Below, piece after piece: positions 1 through 8,521 of a DNA stretch of 64,000 bases. Every line of letters begins with the position of its first letter. Position 1 is the first letter of the stretch. A program made the translations under genes and the position numbers. Source of the stretch: Pseudobutyrivibrio sp. GTDB lineage: Bacteria; Bacillota; Clostridia; Lachnospirales; Lachnospiraceae. Below the pieces are notes generated by a model that saw only the letters and a program-made list of their open reading frames with translations, made no database searches and was not told the origin of the DNA. The DNA is taken from positions 1 to 64,000 of the forward strand of contig JAILGH010000106.1 of NCBI GenBank assembly GCA_024697025.1, given 5' to 3'.

Positions 1-92
1 TTGCTACGCAAAACTCCAGCAGTGCGAGGCGACATTTGCTGTAAGCAAATAAATTCTTCTGTCGCCGAGACACATATTTCACACGAAGTGTG

Positions 93-141
93 TTTTTTAC
101 CTTATAGGAGATTGCAAAGCAATTTCCTATAAGGTAAAAAA
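93..141. repeat. Near-perfect long hairpin (ttttttaccttataggagattgc-aaa-gcaatttcctataaggtaaaaaa)
   Basis: Self-complementary arms of about 23 nt read directly; 3' of the CPBP gene. Confidence 0.8.
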
Positions 142-182
142 TCCTCCCACCATCCGCAATTTTGCGGATAGTGGAAGGATTT
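140..182 (-). terminator. Hairpin downstream of CPBP gene (aatcctcccaccatccgcaattttgcggatagtggaaggatt)
   Basis: Inverted repeat followed by T-rich sequence on the minus strand. Confidence 0.6.
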
Positions 183-223
183 ATCTAAAATAAGCAGCAC
201 AAATAATGAGATTATTTATAAAA

Positions 224-1288
224 TTATTCAACCACTTCAACCTGCTCCATAGTAGCCTTTTTCTTTTTGCCATAGATTGGAGCAAATATAAACACTATAA
301 GGACAATATCACAAATAAGAGCCGCTGGAATATCAGACCATTTCAACTCCATATTTGTGATTCCACTTCCATCTTCGCTAATTAAAGGTGTTATCATCTG
401 AAGTAATCCATCCCAAAGAAAATGCATCAGCGTAACTAGCCAAATATTATTAGTCTTCATGTAAACATATCCTAGGAAGATTGCTATGCCAATACAGCCA
501 ACGATTTGATTTACAAGCATCTGTGGACCAGATGTTCTTGTGTAAAACATAAAGTCTAACCCAGCATGCCATAATCCCCAAACAACGCCTAAAATTAAGA
601 TGCCTAATCTTTTACCAAATTTATTCTGCAAAATTGGTTGCAAATAATATCTCCATCCATACTCTTCGCCAAAAATTGTAAAAAAGCTTATAAAGAATGA
701 AGCTGCAATGATTGCTACCGCCCTCCAAAGATAGATATTTGTGAATAAATCATTATAAGTTGCTATTAGTTCTGAGCTATTATCACTTACTAAACCAGAA
801 ATGTAAAATCTTGCTATAAATACAACTAAAAATAATACTAAAAGTCCTATGCTTAAACCTACTTTGTTACGGCTTAATCCAGCATTTGCTCTCTTTTCCT
901 TGCCGCATACCCAAGAAAGAATGTAGACTACCACACTAGCTGCGTAGATTATATATAAAAAGCAAACCGATAACAGTGGAGCCTCACTCGAAGCAGTCTT
1001 TATCATAGTAGGTTCAACAAAAAGATTTACGATGCTGACTAGTAACATGATTGCTGAAAAAGCAATATATGTTATAAAAAATGCTTTTGGCATTTTCTTA
1101 TCCTTGTTTCCATACAACAACAGGCCTAATATTACGCCGCATGCTGGCGTAGTCATCTGCGTTTGTACTAACAACGATGAATCCCTTCCCGCCTGTATTC
1201 CAAAATACATTAATACGTTTAGTACGATAGTCACTCCATAAGCTATCGCCAAAAACACAACCAACCTTTTCTTCTCATTTTTCTCCAT
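224..1288 (-). CDS. CPBP family intramembrane glutamic endopeptidase (CAAX protease-like)
   Basis: Multi-TM protein with EEYGWRYYLQ, GLWHAGLD and LMHFLWD motifs. Confidence 0.85.
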   Translation of the reverse strand: MEKNEKKRLVVFLAIAYGVTIVLNVLMYFGIQAGRDSSLLVQTQMTTPACGVILGLLLYGNKDKKMPKAFFITYIAFSAIMLLVSIVNLFVEPTMIKTASSEAPLLSVCFLYIIYAASVVVYILSWVCGKEKRANAGLSRNKVGLSIGLLVLFLVVFIARFYISGLVSDNSSELIATYNDLFTNIYLWRAVAIIAASFFISFFTIFGEEYGWRYYLQPILQNKFGKRLGILILGVVWGLWHAGLDFMFYTRTSGPQMLVNQIVGCIGIAIFLGYVYMKTNNIWLVTLMHFLWDGLLQMITPLISEDGSGITNMELKWSDIPAALICDIVLIVFIFAPIYGKKKKATMEQVEVVE

Positions 1289-1320
1289 GAGATACCTCCA
1301 TTATTTTTTTAATAACTCCT

Positions 1321-2103
1321 CTACTCTCTTCCCTTATTTTTATATTTATACGTTGCCCTAAAATATATAATGGTTTCAGCCAACCATGATAAGCAAATCA
1401 GGATGACTGCCATAATACCTGTTTCAAAAAATCTATTGCCAAAGTTCGCTACTAAAAAAGCTACAGCATTTATCCAAACAAGACTCTTATATACCTCATA
1501 AGCTGACTTATATATAATCATCTTTTGGCCTTCATCTTTGCCTTCAAACATTCTTTTGTAAAAGCCAAAATCCAACACATTAGCATAGCAGTCTTGCTTT
1601 AACTCATATTCAAGTGAAACTACTCTACCCTGTAGTGCAGTTGTCCAAATTATCGTAAACATAATAGCAATAATACCTATTACTGTACTAGCCACATGGG
1701 ATGCAGCCTCAAATCCAACACAAGAGTTTAATCCAGCAAATAATAAAATTAGTACTACCGTTATATTACTTATAGCATTTACTAAAAACAAATCATGCTC
1801 TAGCTTATCAATAGTGATTTCATCCTCTCCATCCCATTTCTTAGCAAGTTTGCTGCTTTTAGCATAAAGATACAGGCAAACCAGAAAAACTAGACAACTA
1901 CAAGTCAAGATTGCTACAGGTAACCATGTTAGTAATGCACCTTTAAATGTGGTTGCTATATTATCTTTAATCCCGTAATAATTTATTACGTAAAAGATCA
2001 CTCCCAAAATTGCAGATGCGAACATAATTGCAAATATGACTGCAACAAATGTGACTATAACCTCTGAATTGTATTTTTTATTTTTTAAACTTTCCATCTT
2101 CAT
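1321..2103 (-). CDS. DUF3169-like membrane protein
   Basis: Multi-TM 260-aa ORF next to a small XRE regulator, the usual DUF3169 context; family recalled, not searched. Confidence 0.6.
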   Translation of the reverse strand: MKMESLKNKKYNSEVIVTFVAVIFAIMFASAILGVIFYVINYYGIKDNIATTFKGALLTWLPVAILTCSCLVFLVCLYLYAKSSKLAKKWDGEDEITIDKLEHDLFLVNAISNITVVLILLFAGLNSCVGFEAASHVASTVIGIIAIMFTIIWTTALQGRVVSLEYELKQDCYANVLDFGFYKRMFEGKDEGQKMIIYKSAYEVYKSLVWINAVAFLVANFGNRFFETGIMAVILICLSWLAETIIYFRATYKYKNKGRE

Positions 2104-2138
2104 CCCTCACTTTCAAAAATATTAATCCAACTCTTATG

Positions 2139-2342
2139 CTATTCTTCAACATATTCAAAAATATCTTCCACTCTAACATTGCACTTCTTGGCAATCTTTA
2201 ATGCTAGAGTAACTGATGGCGAGTAATCTCCTCGCTCAATCTGACTAATTGTCTGACGGCTAGTGCCAACAAGAGCACCCATCTCCTGCTGATTAACCCC
2301 CAGGCGAGCACGTTGCTCCTTGAGATGATTAATTAGTGGCAT
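2139..2342 (-). CDS. XRE/YozG-like HTH transcriptional regulator
   Basis: 67 aa; RLGVNQQEMGALVGTSRQTISQIERGDYSPSVTLALKIAKKCNVRVEDIF HTH_3 signature. Confidence 0.95.
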   Translation of the reverse strand: MPLINHLKEQRARLGVNQQEMGALVGTSRQTISQIERGDYSPSVTLALKIAKKCNVRVEDIFEYVEE

Positions 2343-2358
2343 ATCAATACTCCTTTCA

Positions 2359-2449
2359 TGACAACTATATATGTCACTTTGACAAGAATACTTGTCATCC
2401 TCCGATACCCATAATACAATATGACAAGAATAGTTGTCAAGTATTGTAT
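2359..2449. promoter_or_regulatory. Three TGACAA-N6-TTGTCA-type operators overlapping the XRE promoter
   Basis: tgacaactatatatgtca (2359-2376), tgacaagaatacttgtca (2380-2397), tgacaagaatagttgtca (2422-2439); the last overlaps a minus-strand -35 TTGACA (2435-2440). Confidence 0.8.
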
Positions 2450-2500
2450 GCTCATCTTTGCCGTGGTAACATTAATCCAGCTAATATAAAGAGGTGACAT

Positions 2501-3538
2501 ATGATTTACAGAACTCAAAAGGATTATCGCAACTTCAAATGTATCGCAGATAAATGCCCTAAAAGCTGCTGCGTTGGTTGGCAGATTATGATTGACGATA
2601 ACAGCATCGACAAATATTTAAAGACCACTGGGGATTTTGCAGATAGATTAAAATCTTCCATTGATTATAATGAGGATTGCTTTTTGCAAAACAATCACAG
2701 ATGCAGCATGTTAAATGACAACGGCCTTTGCGATTTGCACTCCACTCTCGGGGAGGATTATTTGTGCGATACCTGCAGATTATATCCTCGCCATATAGAG
2801 GAGTTTCAGGACATTAGAGAGTACTCTCTATCTCTTTCCTGTCCAGAGGCTACACGGATGTTGCTTGAGCTCGAATATGATTTTGCAATAGATGAAACTG
2901 AGGATGATAGGATAGATAATCCTGATGAATTTGAGGATTTTGACTTTATTGTCTTTGATAAATTAGAGTACGCTAGGGATAAGATGCATGAAATTGCATG
3001 CGACCATTCTATCCCTTTACAAAAGCGTATGGATTACATTGCGACTGCAGCCTTAAAGCTTCAGGAGCTTTATGATGAAGGTGATATATTTGAAATGGAT
3101 TCTATCAGCTACGATGATGACAGCCTTCAACTATCCTTTGAATATTGCATAGAAAGCCTTGATGCTTTGATAAATATGGAAGTACTTGAGGAATCTTGGA
3201 CTAAGTCCATTAGAGACGCTAAGGAATATTGGAAAGCCTTTTCTGAAAGTAGCAATCAATGGCGTCTTGCCATGTATCCAGATAAAGATTTAGAGTTTGT
3301 TTTTGAGAAAATATTGAAGTGTCTTTTGTTTTCGTATTTTTGCGGTGCAGTTTACGACGGGCAGATCTATGCCCGTGCAATGATAGCAGTGCAGAGCACT
3401 AGGTGGCTTATGATGCTTTACCATGCTAACTCTACACAGTCTCTTAATTCAACCATTTATCTCTATTCTAGAGAGGTTGAACACTCAGATGTTAACGTAA
3501 ATACGTTAATATCATTTTTTGAAGATGAACTTACTTAA
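2501..3538 (+). CDS. fliB: Flagellin lysine-N-methylase-like protein (FliB family, Cys-rich)
   Basis: CIADKCPKSCCVGW...CDLHSTLGEDYLCDTCRLYPRH Cys motif typical of FliB. Confidence 0.8.
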   Translation: MIYRTQKDYRNFKCIADKCPKSCCVGWQIMIDDNSIDKYLKTTGDFADRLKSSIDYNEDCFLQNNHRCSMLNDNGLCDLHSTLGEDYLCDTCRLYPRHIEEFQDIREYSLSLSCPEATRMLLELEYDFAIDETEDDRIDNPDEFEDFDFIVFDKLEYARDKMHEIACDHSIPLQKRMDYIATAALKLQELYDEGDIFEMDSISYDDDSLQLSFEYCIESLDALINMEVLEESWTKSIRDAKEYWKAFSESSNQWRLAMYPDKDLEFVFEKILKCLLFSYFCGAVYDGQIYARAMIAVQSTRWLMMLYHANSTQSLNSTIYLYSREVEHSDVNVNTLISFFEDELT

Positions 3539-3707
3539 ACTGGTTCTTCTCCGGATTATAGTGATAATCAATAGAGGCAAGTCTGGCGATGATATCATCG
3601 CCATCTACCTCGTTATCTTCTACAAGCTCCTCAAAGCTTTTATAATAATCTCTAAGTGCAGTGTTTACTACAGAAAGTAGCATCACTGGGTCCTTTGGGA
3701 AATTCAT
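3531..3707 (-). CDS. DUF4250-like small protein (58 aa, absent from the ORF track)
   Basis: Translation MNFPKDPVMLLSVVNTALRDYYKSFEELVEDNEVDGDDIIARLASIDYHYNPEKNQFK; TAATG overlap with the upstream CPBP stop. Confidence 0.8.
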   Translation of the reverse strand: MNFPKDPVMLLSVVNTALRDYYKSFEELVEDNEVDGDDIIARLASIDYHYNPEKNQFK

Positions 3708-4609
3708 TATTCTGTCTCCTCTGTTGTCCCCTTTACATCCCCTTCTTGAATTGGTGCCTCGCTAGTCTCTGGAAAATTACCTTCATTTCTTGCTATAGCA
3801 TTAATTACCATTCTGGATAAGAAGAATGAGCCAATAGAAAGCACGCCAAAGAATACTAATGAAGTAACCATACTACTCTGATTTGCCCTTCCCTGCTCAG
3901 CTAGCTCAGCCAAATTGCCACCCATCTGGGATACAAATCTTGATACGCAATATAGTAACAATAGATTTCCGCCATTAGTAAGCATATGCATGATAATGGA
4001 TGTAAAAATACTGCCACTGGCGTTGTTTGCATAAACAAATATTATACCAAGCACAAATGCGTAGAAAGCCTGATTAATATTCAAATGTAAAATTGCAAAT
4101 AGCAAAGCAGAAACTATCGCTGTGGCCAAAAGAGGCATATATCTTCTAAGTCTATTTGCAAAAAATCCTCTACAGATAATCTCTTCAGCAATTGGTGCAA
4201 TTATCGCAGTTGCAACAAATGACATTAAAAAGTTAGAACCTAAAATATCGTCTGATGCCTGTAGTACTGTATTTGGAACAAACATCTGAGATAAAAGGTT
4301 TGCAAACGTCACCATTGGTCCAGAAACTATAGTAAGTAAAACAGTAAAAAAAACTGTGCTTGCCTTAATCTTTTTAAAACCAAGACTTGGCAGGAACTTT
4401 TCGCCCTTTATAGATGTATAAACAAGGGTTGTTGCAATTAACAAAGCATAAATTACTACTGAAATGGTCAACATTGAGATACTCTTGTTGGATGTGGTCT
4501 CCAATACTTGCACTACAACAGTAGTACCAATCATTATACATATCTCTATGGCAAACACCAGCAGTAGTTTAACCACTTCACATTTAGCATTAATCTTTTT
4601 TTCGTTCAT
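3707..4609 (-). CDS. CPBP family intramembrane metalloprotease
   Basis: IIAPIAEEIICRGFFANRLRRY motif; start moved to MNEKK because ggaggagaa SD lies immediately upstream (ORF track start 4672). Confidence 0.85.
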   Translation of the reverse strand: MNEKKINAKCEVVKLLLVFAIEICIMIGTTVVVQVLETTSNKSISMLTISVVIYALLIATTLVYTSIKGEKFLPSLGFKKIKASTVFFTVLLTIVSGPMVTFANLLSQMFVPNTVLQASDDILGSNFLMSFVATAIIAPIAEEIICRGFFANRLRRYMPLLATAIVSALLFAILHLNINQAFYAFVLGIIFVYANNASGSIFTSIIMHMLTNGGNLLLLYCVSRFVSQMGGNLAELAEQGRANQSSMVTSLVFFGVLSIGSFFLSRMVINAIARNEGNFPETSEAPIQEGDVKGTTEETE

Positions 4610-4697
4610 AACATTCTCCTCCTTTTTAAACATTCCAAGTAAAATTATACCTAAACAAAACATTGATGACAATAATTTAATACTGTCTATAAGCTAC

Positions 4698-5369
4698 CTA
4701 CCAGTTCTTTTCAAAGCCATCTGACAAAAATATATAATCGTCAGATTTGCCATCTGTGGATATGAAAAGTTCTGCTATTGCGCAGTTATTAAAATCCACA
4801 TCCCAGTAGGCGGACCTAGGTGTATTTTTGATGTATTCAAAAATGCCGTGACTCAGCGCCCCATGACTTACAAGCATTATAATTGCATCCTTTGAAAACT
4901 CTCTTGCATTTATTCGCTGGCGCAAATTCTCAATTACATTTTTAGCTCTAGCAACCACATCATCGTAGCACTCGCCCTGCTCCGGTGGCTTATACCCCTC
5001 AGGATGGTCAAAGCATTCATGTAAAAATGCGGGATTAACTTCGTTCATATTTTGCTGCTCATATATACCAAAGGCCATTTCAATAAGGTTTTCGTCTACC
5101 TCAATTTCCTTAGGCGCGTTAGTTTCAACAAGCTCCACTCCATCAGGTAAATCTACTTTAATCCCTGCCGCCAAACAAGCAGTCTCGATGGCTCTTCCAA
5201 GAGGGCTGGAAATGATTTTATCTGGAATCAATCCAAGCTCCACTAGTAAATCGTGAGTCTGTCTTGCCTGCTGCCTACCTCTATCATTTAATGGGATTTC
5301 TGAGCTTCCCTGTAATCTCTTTTGTACATTAAGGTCTGTCTGACCATGTCTTAATAAAATAATTCTCAT
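4698..5369 (-). CDS. Histidine phosphatase family protein (phosphoglycerate mutase-like)
   Basis: MRIILLRHGQTDLNVQKRLQG...MLVSHGALS. Confidence 0.9.
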   Translation of the reverse strand: MRIILLRHGQTDLNVQKRLQGSSEIPLNDRGRQQARQTHDLLVELGLIPDKIISSPLGRAIETACLAAGIKVDLPDGVELVETNAPKEIEVDENLIEMAFGIYEQQNMNEVNPAFLHECFDHPEGYKPPEQGECYDDVVARAKNVIENLRQRINAREFSKDAIIMLVSHGALSHGIFEYIKNTPRSAYWDVDFNNCAIAELFISTDGKSDDYIFLSDGFEKNW

Positions 5370-5384
5370 TTCTATTCCAATTCT

Positions 5385-6077
5385 CTAAAAAAATGTTGCA
5401 AATATCGGTGCTAAAATCACGGTAAACACACCTGCCACCGCAATTGATAATCCGCTCATAGCTCCTTCTACCTCGCCTATTTCCATAGCGCGAGCTGTAC
5501 CGATAGCGTGAGTTGCTGTTCCAAAAGCAAGCCCCTTTGCAATTGGCTCTTTGATTCTAAACAATTTGCAGATAGCCTCTCCAAATACATTGCCAAGAAC
5601 ACCTGTAATAGCTATTACTGATACTGTGATAATCACATATCCTCCAAGCTCTTCCGACAACCCCATTCCCATGGCAACTGTAATGGATTTTGGAAGCAAG
5701 GTAACATACTGCTTGTGATTTAATCCCAACAATACTGACAGCACCAATATAGTCACAAGACTTGTGATTACGCCTGAAAGGATGCCAAAAACAACCGCCT
5801 TAACATTGGCCTTTAACAACTCCCACTCCTCATAAAGAGGTATGGCAAGGCTGACTGTTGCTGGGGTTAAAAACCAAGTTAGCACCTGTGCGCCACCCTT
5901 GTATGTCTCGTAATCCACTTTTACCGCAAGCAAAAATGCAATTGTACACAATATAGAAATAAGCAGTGGATTAAGTAATCCTAGCTTGAATTTGCGCTTG
6001 AGCCAGCTTCCAAAACTATAGGCTATCAGGCTTACTGCCACTGCAATATATGCAGATTCTTTAAAAAACTCAGCCAT
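5385..6077 (-). CDS. lrgB: LrgB family protein
   Basis: LLNPLLISI...KSITVAMGMGLSEELGG...FGTATHAIGTARAMEIGEVEGAMSGL. Confidence 0.92.
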   Translation of the reverse strand: MAEFFKESAYIAVAVSLIAYSFGSWLKRKFKLGLLNPLLISILCTIAFLLAVKVDYETYKGGAQVLTWFLTPATVSLAIPLYEEWELLKANVKAVVFGILSGVITSLVTILVLSVLLGLNHKQYVTLLPKSITVAMGMGLSEELGGYVIITVSVIAITGVLGNVFGEAICKLFRIKEPIAKGLAFGTATHAIGTARAMEIGEVEGAMSGLSIAVAGVFTVILAPIFATFF

Positions 6078-6432
6078 TTAATCTCTCCTTATCTCGTCTA
6101 ATAATCCACTGCGAAACAACTCCAGTTGCGCCCATTACCGTAATTACGGTAACTACAGTTATCACTGCAACCGGAATCAAAATAGGCTGCAAATCTCCCC
6201 AGGATACCATCAAACCGACACCTGAAGGAATAAACATTACTGGCATAATCTCTATTAAAAATTTGCCCGCATCCCTCACCTGATCTAGCTTGATTACTTT
6301 GGTTACTAGGCAGATGAACAGAATTACCATGCCATAAATACTTGCTGGCACTGGCAAAGGCAAAACTGCCTTTAAAGCTTCGCCTATCAAAGATATTAAT
6401 AGGATGATTAAAAACTGTTTTAAAAATTTCAT
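6070..6432 (-). CDS. lrgA: CidA/LrgA family protein
   Basis: LPLPVPASIYGMVILF...LIEIMPVMFIPSGVGLM; start at MKFLKQF chosen over the ORF start 6468. Confidence 0.9.
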   Translation of the reverse strand: MKFLKQFLIILLISLIGEALKAVLPLPVPASIYGMVILFICLVTKVIKLDQVRDAGKFLIEIMPVMFIPSGVGLMVSWGDLQPILIPVAVITVVTVITVMGATGVVSQWIIRRDKERLNG

Positions 6433-6447
6433 TTCTTTTCCCCACTT

Positions 6448-6475
6448 AATTGCGAAAGACTGAGGCAAATAGCCT
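6448..6475 (-). terminator. Hairpin aagactgaggc...gcctcagtctt
   Basis: Inverted repeat with T-rich flank between purD and lrgA. Confidence 0.6.
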
Positions 6476-6508
6476 CAGTCTTGTTATTGTTAAAGGATTG
6501 CGTTAGGT

Positions 6509-6545
6509 ATGCCATCCCTTTAACTTTCTTGTTAAAGGATGGCAT
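6509..6545 (-). terminator. 15-16 bp hairpin overlapping the purD stop codon
   Basis: atgccatccctttaac...gttaaaggatggcat. Confidence 0.6.
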
Positions 6546-7797
6546 TAGCGATGTCATGTCGCATATATTTATTCTCAAATTCAATCCACTCTGTGGCCTC
6601 GTAAGCCTTTGCTCTAGCTTCCTTAAGAGTCTTACCAAGCGCTGTGATTCCAAGAACACGTCCACCATTGGTAACAATCTCACCCTTGTCATTGAAAGCT
6701 GTTCCAGCGTGGAAGCAGAAATAATCCTTGTTGTTAAACTTATCAAAGCCTGTAATAGGAAATCCCTTTTCGTACGCTACAGGATAGCCATCAGAAGCAA
6801 GGACTACACATACAGCTGCCTCGTCAGAGAACTTTAAATCTATCTTATCTAAAGTACCATCTATACAAGCTTCCATAACATCGATTACATCGTTCTGGAG
6901 CCTTGGTAAAACAACCTGTGCCTCAGGGTCACCAAATCTCGCATTGTACTCAAGTACCTTAGGACCTTCGTCTGTAAGCATAAGACCAAAGAAGATTACC
7001 CCCTTGAACTCTCTGCCTTCTGCCTTCATAGCATCTACAGTAGCCTGGAAAATATTCTTCTGGCAGAACTCCTCTATCTCTTTTGTGAAGAATGGAGATG
7101 GAGAGAAGTTACCCATACCACCTGTGTTAAGACCTGTATCTCCATCACCTGCACGCTTGTGATCTTGAGCAGAAGACATAATCTTAACTGTGTTACCATC
7201 TACAAACGAAAGAACAGAAACCTCGCGGCCTGTCATAAACTCTTCGATAACCATTGTGTTACCTGCGTCACCAAACTTCTTGTCCTGCATGATTTCAGCA
7301 ACGCCTGCAACTGCCTGCTCGTGATTCTCGCAGATAAGAACACCCTTGCCAAGAGCAAGTCCATCAGCCTTTAAAACGATTGGATACTTTGCTGTCTCAA
7401 GATACTTAAGAGCTGCTTCTGGGTCTGTGAAGTTCTCATATCCTGCAGTTGGAATGTTGTACTTCTTCATCAAATCCTTTGAGAATGCCTTTGAGCCCTC
7501 GATGATTGCTGCGTTCTTTCTAGGACCAAAGCAACGAAGACCTGCTTCCTCAAACTTATCTACGACACCACCTACAAGTGGGTCATCCATACCAATGATA
7601 GTAAAGTCGATAGCCTTTTCCTTTGCAAATGCAACAAGCTTATCGAACTCCATAGCCTTGATATCTACACACTCAGCAAGCTCTGCAATACCTGCATTGC
7701 CTGGTGCACAATAAATTTTATCTACTCTTTTGCTGCGTGAAACTGCAAGAGCAATTGCATGTTCACGACCGCCACTACCTACAATTAAAACCTTCAT
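6532..7797 (-). CDS. purD: Phosphoribosylamine-glycine ligase
   Basis: MKVLIVGSGGREHAIA, ATP-grasp domain, GDPEAQVVLPRL. Confidence 0.98.
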   Translation of the reverse strand: MKVLIVGSGGREHAIALAVSRSKRVDKIYCAPGNAGIAELAECVDIKAMEFDKLVAFAKEKAIDFTIIGMDDPLVGGVVDKFEEAGLRCFGPRKNAAIIEGSKAFSKDLMKKYNIPTAGYENFTDPEAALKYLETAKYPIVLKADGLALGKGVLICENHEQAVAGVAEIMQDKKFGDAGNTMVIEEFMTGREVSVLSFVDGNTVKIMSSAQDHKRAGDGDTGLNTGGMGNFSPSPFFTKEIEEFCQKNIFQATVDAMKAEGREFKGVIFFGLMLTDEGPKVLEYNARFGDPEAQVVLPRLQNDVIDVMEACIDGTLDKIDLKFSDEAAVCVVLASDGYPVAYEKGFPITGFDKFNNKDYFCFHAGTAFNDKGEIVTNGGRVLGITALGKTLKEARAKAYEATEWIEFENKYMRHDIANAIL

Positions 7798-7835
7798 TAA
7801 ACCTTATCCTCCTAATGTAGTTCACTAGTTACGCT

Positions 7836-8459
7836 TTACTCCGTAATTACGGTCTTGCCATCTACCACCGTGACACATCCACGTGCTATAAGGTCAATTG
7901 CGCGGGGCATTATGACCCACTCGGCCTCTTCCATGACACGACGCTGCAATACCTCTGGTGTGTCTCCATCTAATACCTCTACCGCCTTTTGAAGGATGAT
8001 TGGGCCTGTATCTGTGCCCTCATCTACAAAGTGACATGTGGCACCTGTGACTTTAACACCACGAGCCAAAGCACCTTCGTGAACCTTCAGGCCATAGTAG
8101 CCTGTACCACAGAAGCTTGGAATCAATGATGGATGTATATTTATAATTCTGTTTCTGTACTGGCGAATCATCTCCTCTGGGATTACAACCAAAAATCCCG
8201 CCAACACAACCAAATCCACATTGTAAGAATTAAGCTTATCCAAGAAAGCCTTGTTGAACTCTGCTCTTGAAGCATAATCCTTTGGACTTATGCAAACACC
8301 CTCGATACCGGCCTTTGCAGCACGCTCTAGGGCATAAGCATTTTTGTTGTTGGAAATAACAACTGCAATCTCAGTGTTATGAATTTCGCCTGATTCAATC
8401 TTGTCAATTATCGCCTGAAGGTTAGTTCCGCCTCCAGATACACATACAGCTATTTTCAT
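7836..8459 (-). CDS. purN: Phosphoribosylglycinamide formyltransferase
   Basis: CVSGGGTNLQAII; IINIHPSLIPSFCG; GATCHFVDEGTDTGPII. Confidence 0.98.
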   Translation of the reverse strand: MKIAVCVSGGGTNLQAIIDKIESGEIHNTEIAVVISNNKNAYALERAAKAGIEGVCISPKDYASRAEFNKAFLDKLNSYNVDLVVLAGFLVVIPEEMIRQYRNRIINIHPSLIPSFCGTGYYGLKVHEGALARGVKVTGATCHFVDEGTDTGPIILQKAVEVLDGDTPEVLQRRVMEEAEWVIMPRAIDLIARGCVTVVDGKTVITE

Positions 8460-8521
8460 CTCTTATTCCTATCCAGATATTTCCCCTCATCAGTCAGCTT
8501 TGCTGACAGGGAATCCAACAT

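Noticed and set aside
2333-2518. 61-aa ORF across the XRE/fliB intergenic region
   Set aside because: Covers the operator array and promoter; explained by regulatory sequence.
6098-6445. 115-aa minus-strand ORF overlapping lrgA
   Set aside because: Alternative frame of a well-supported LrgA gene with no domain signal.
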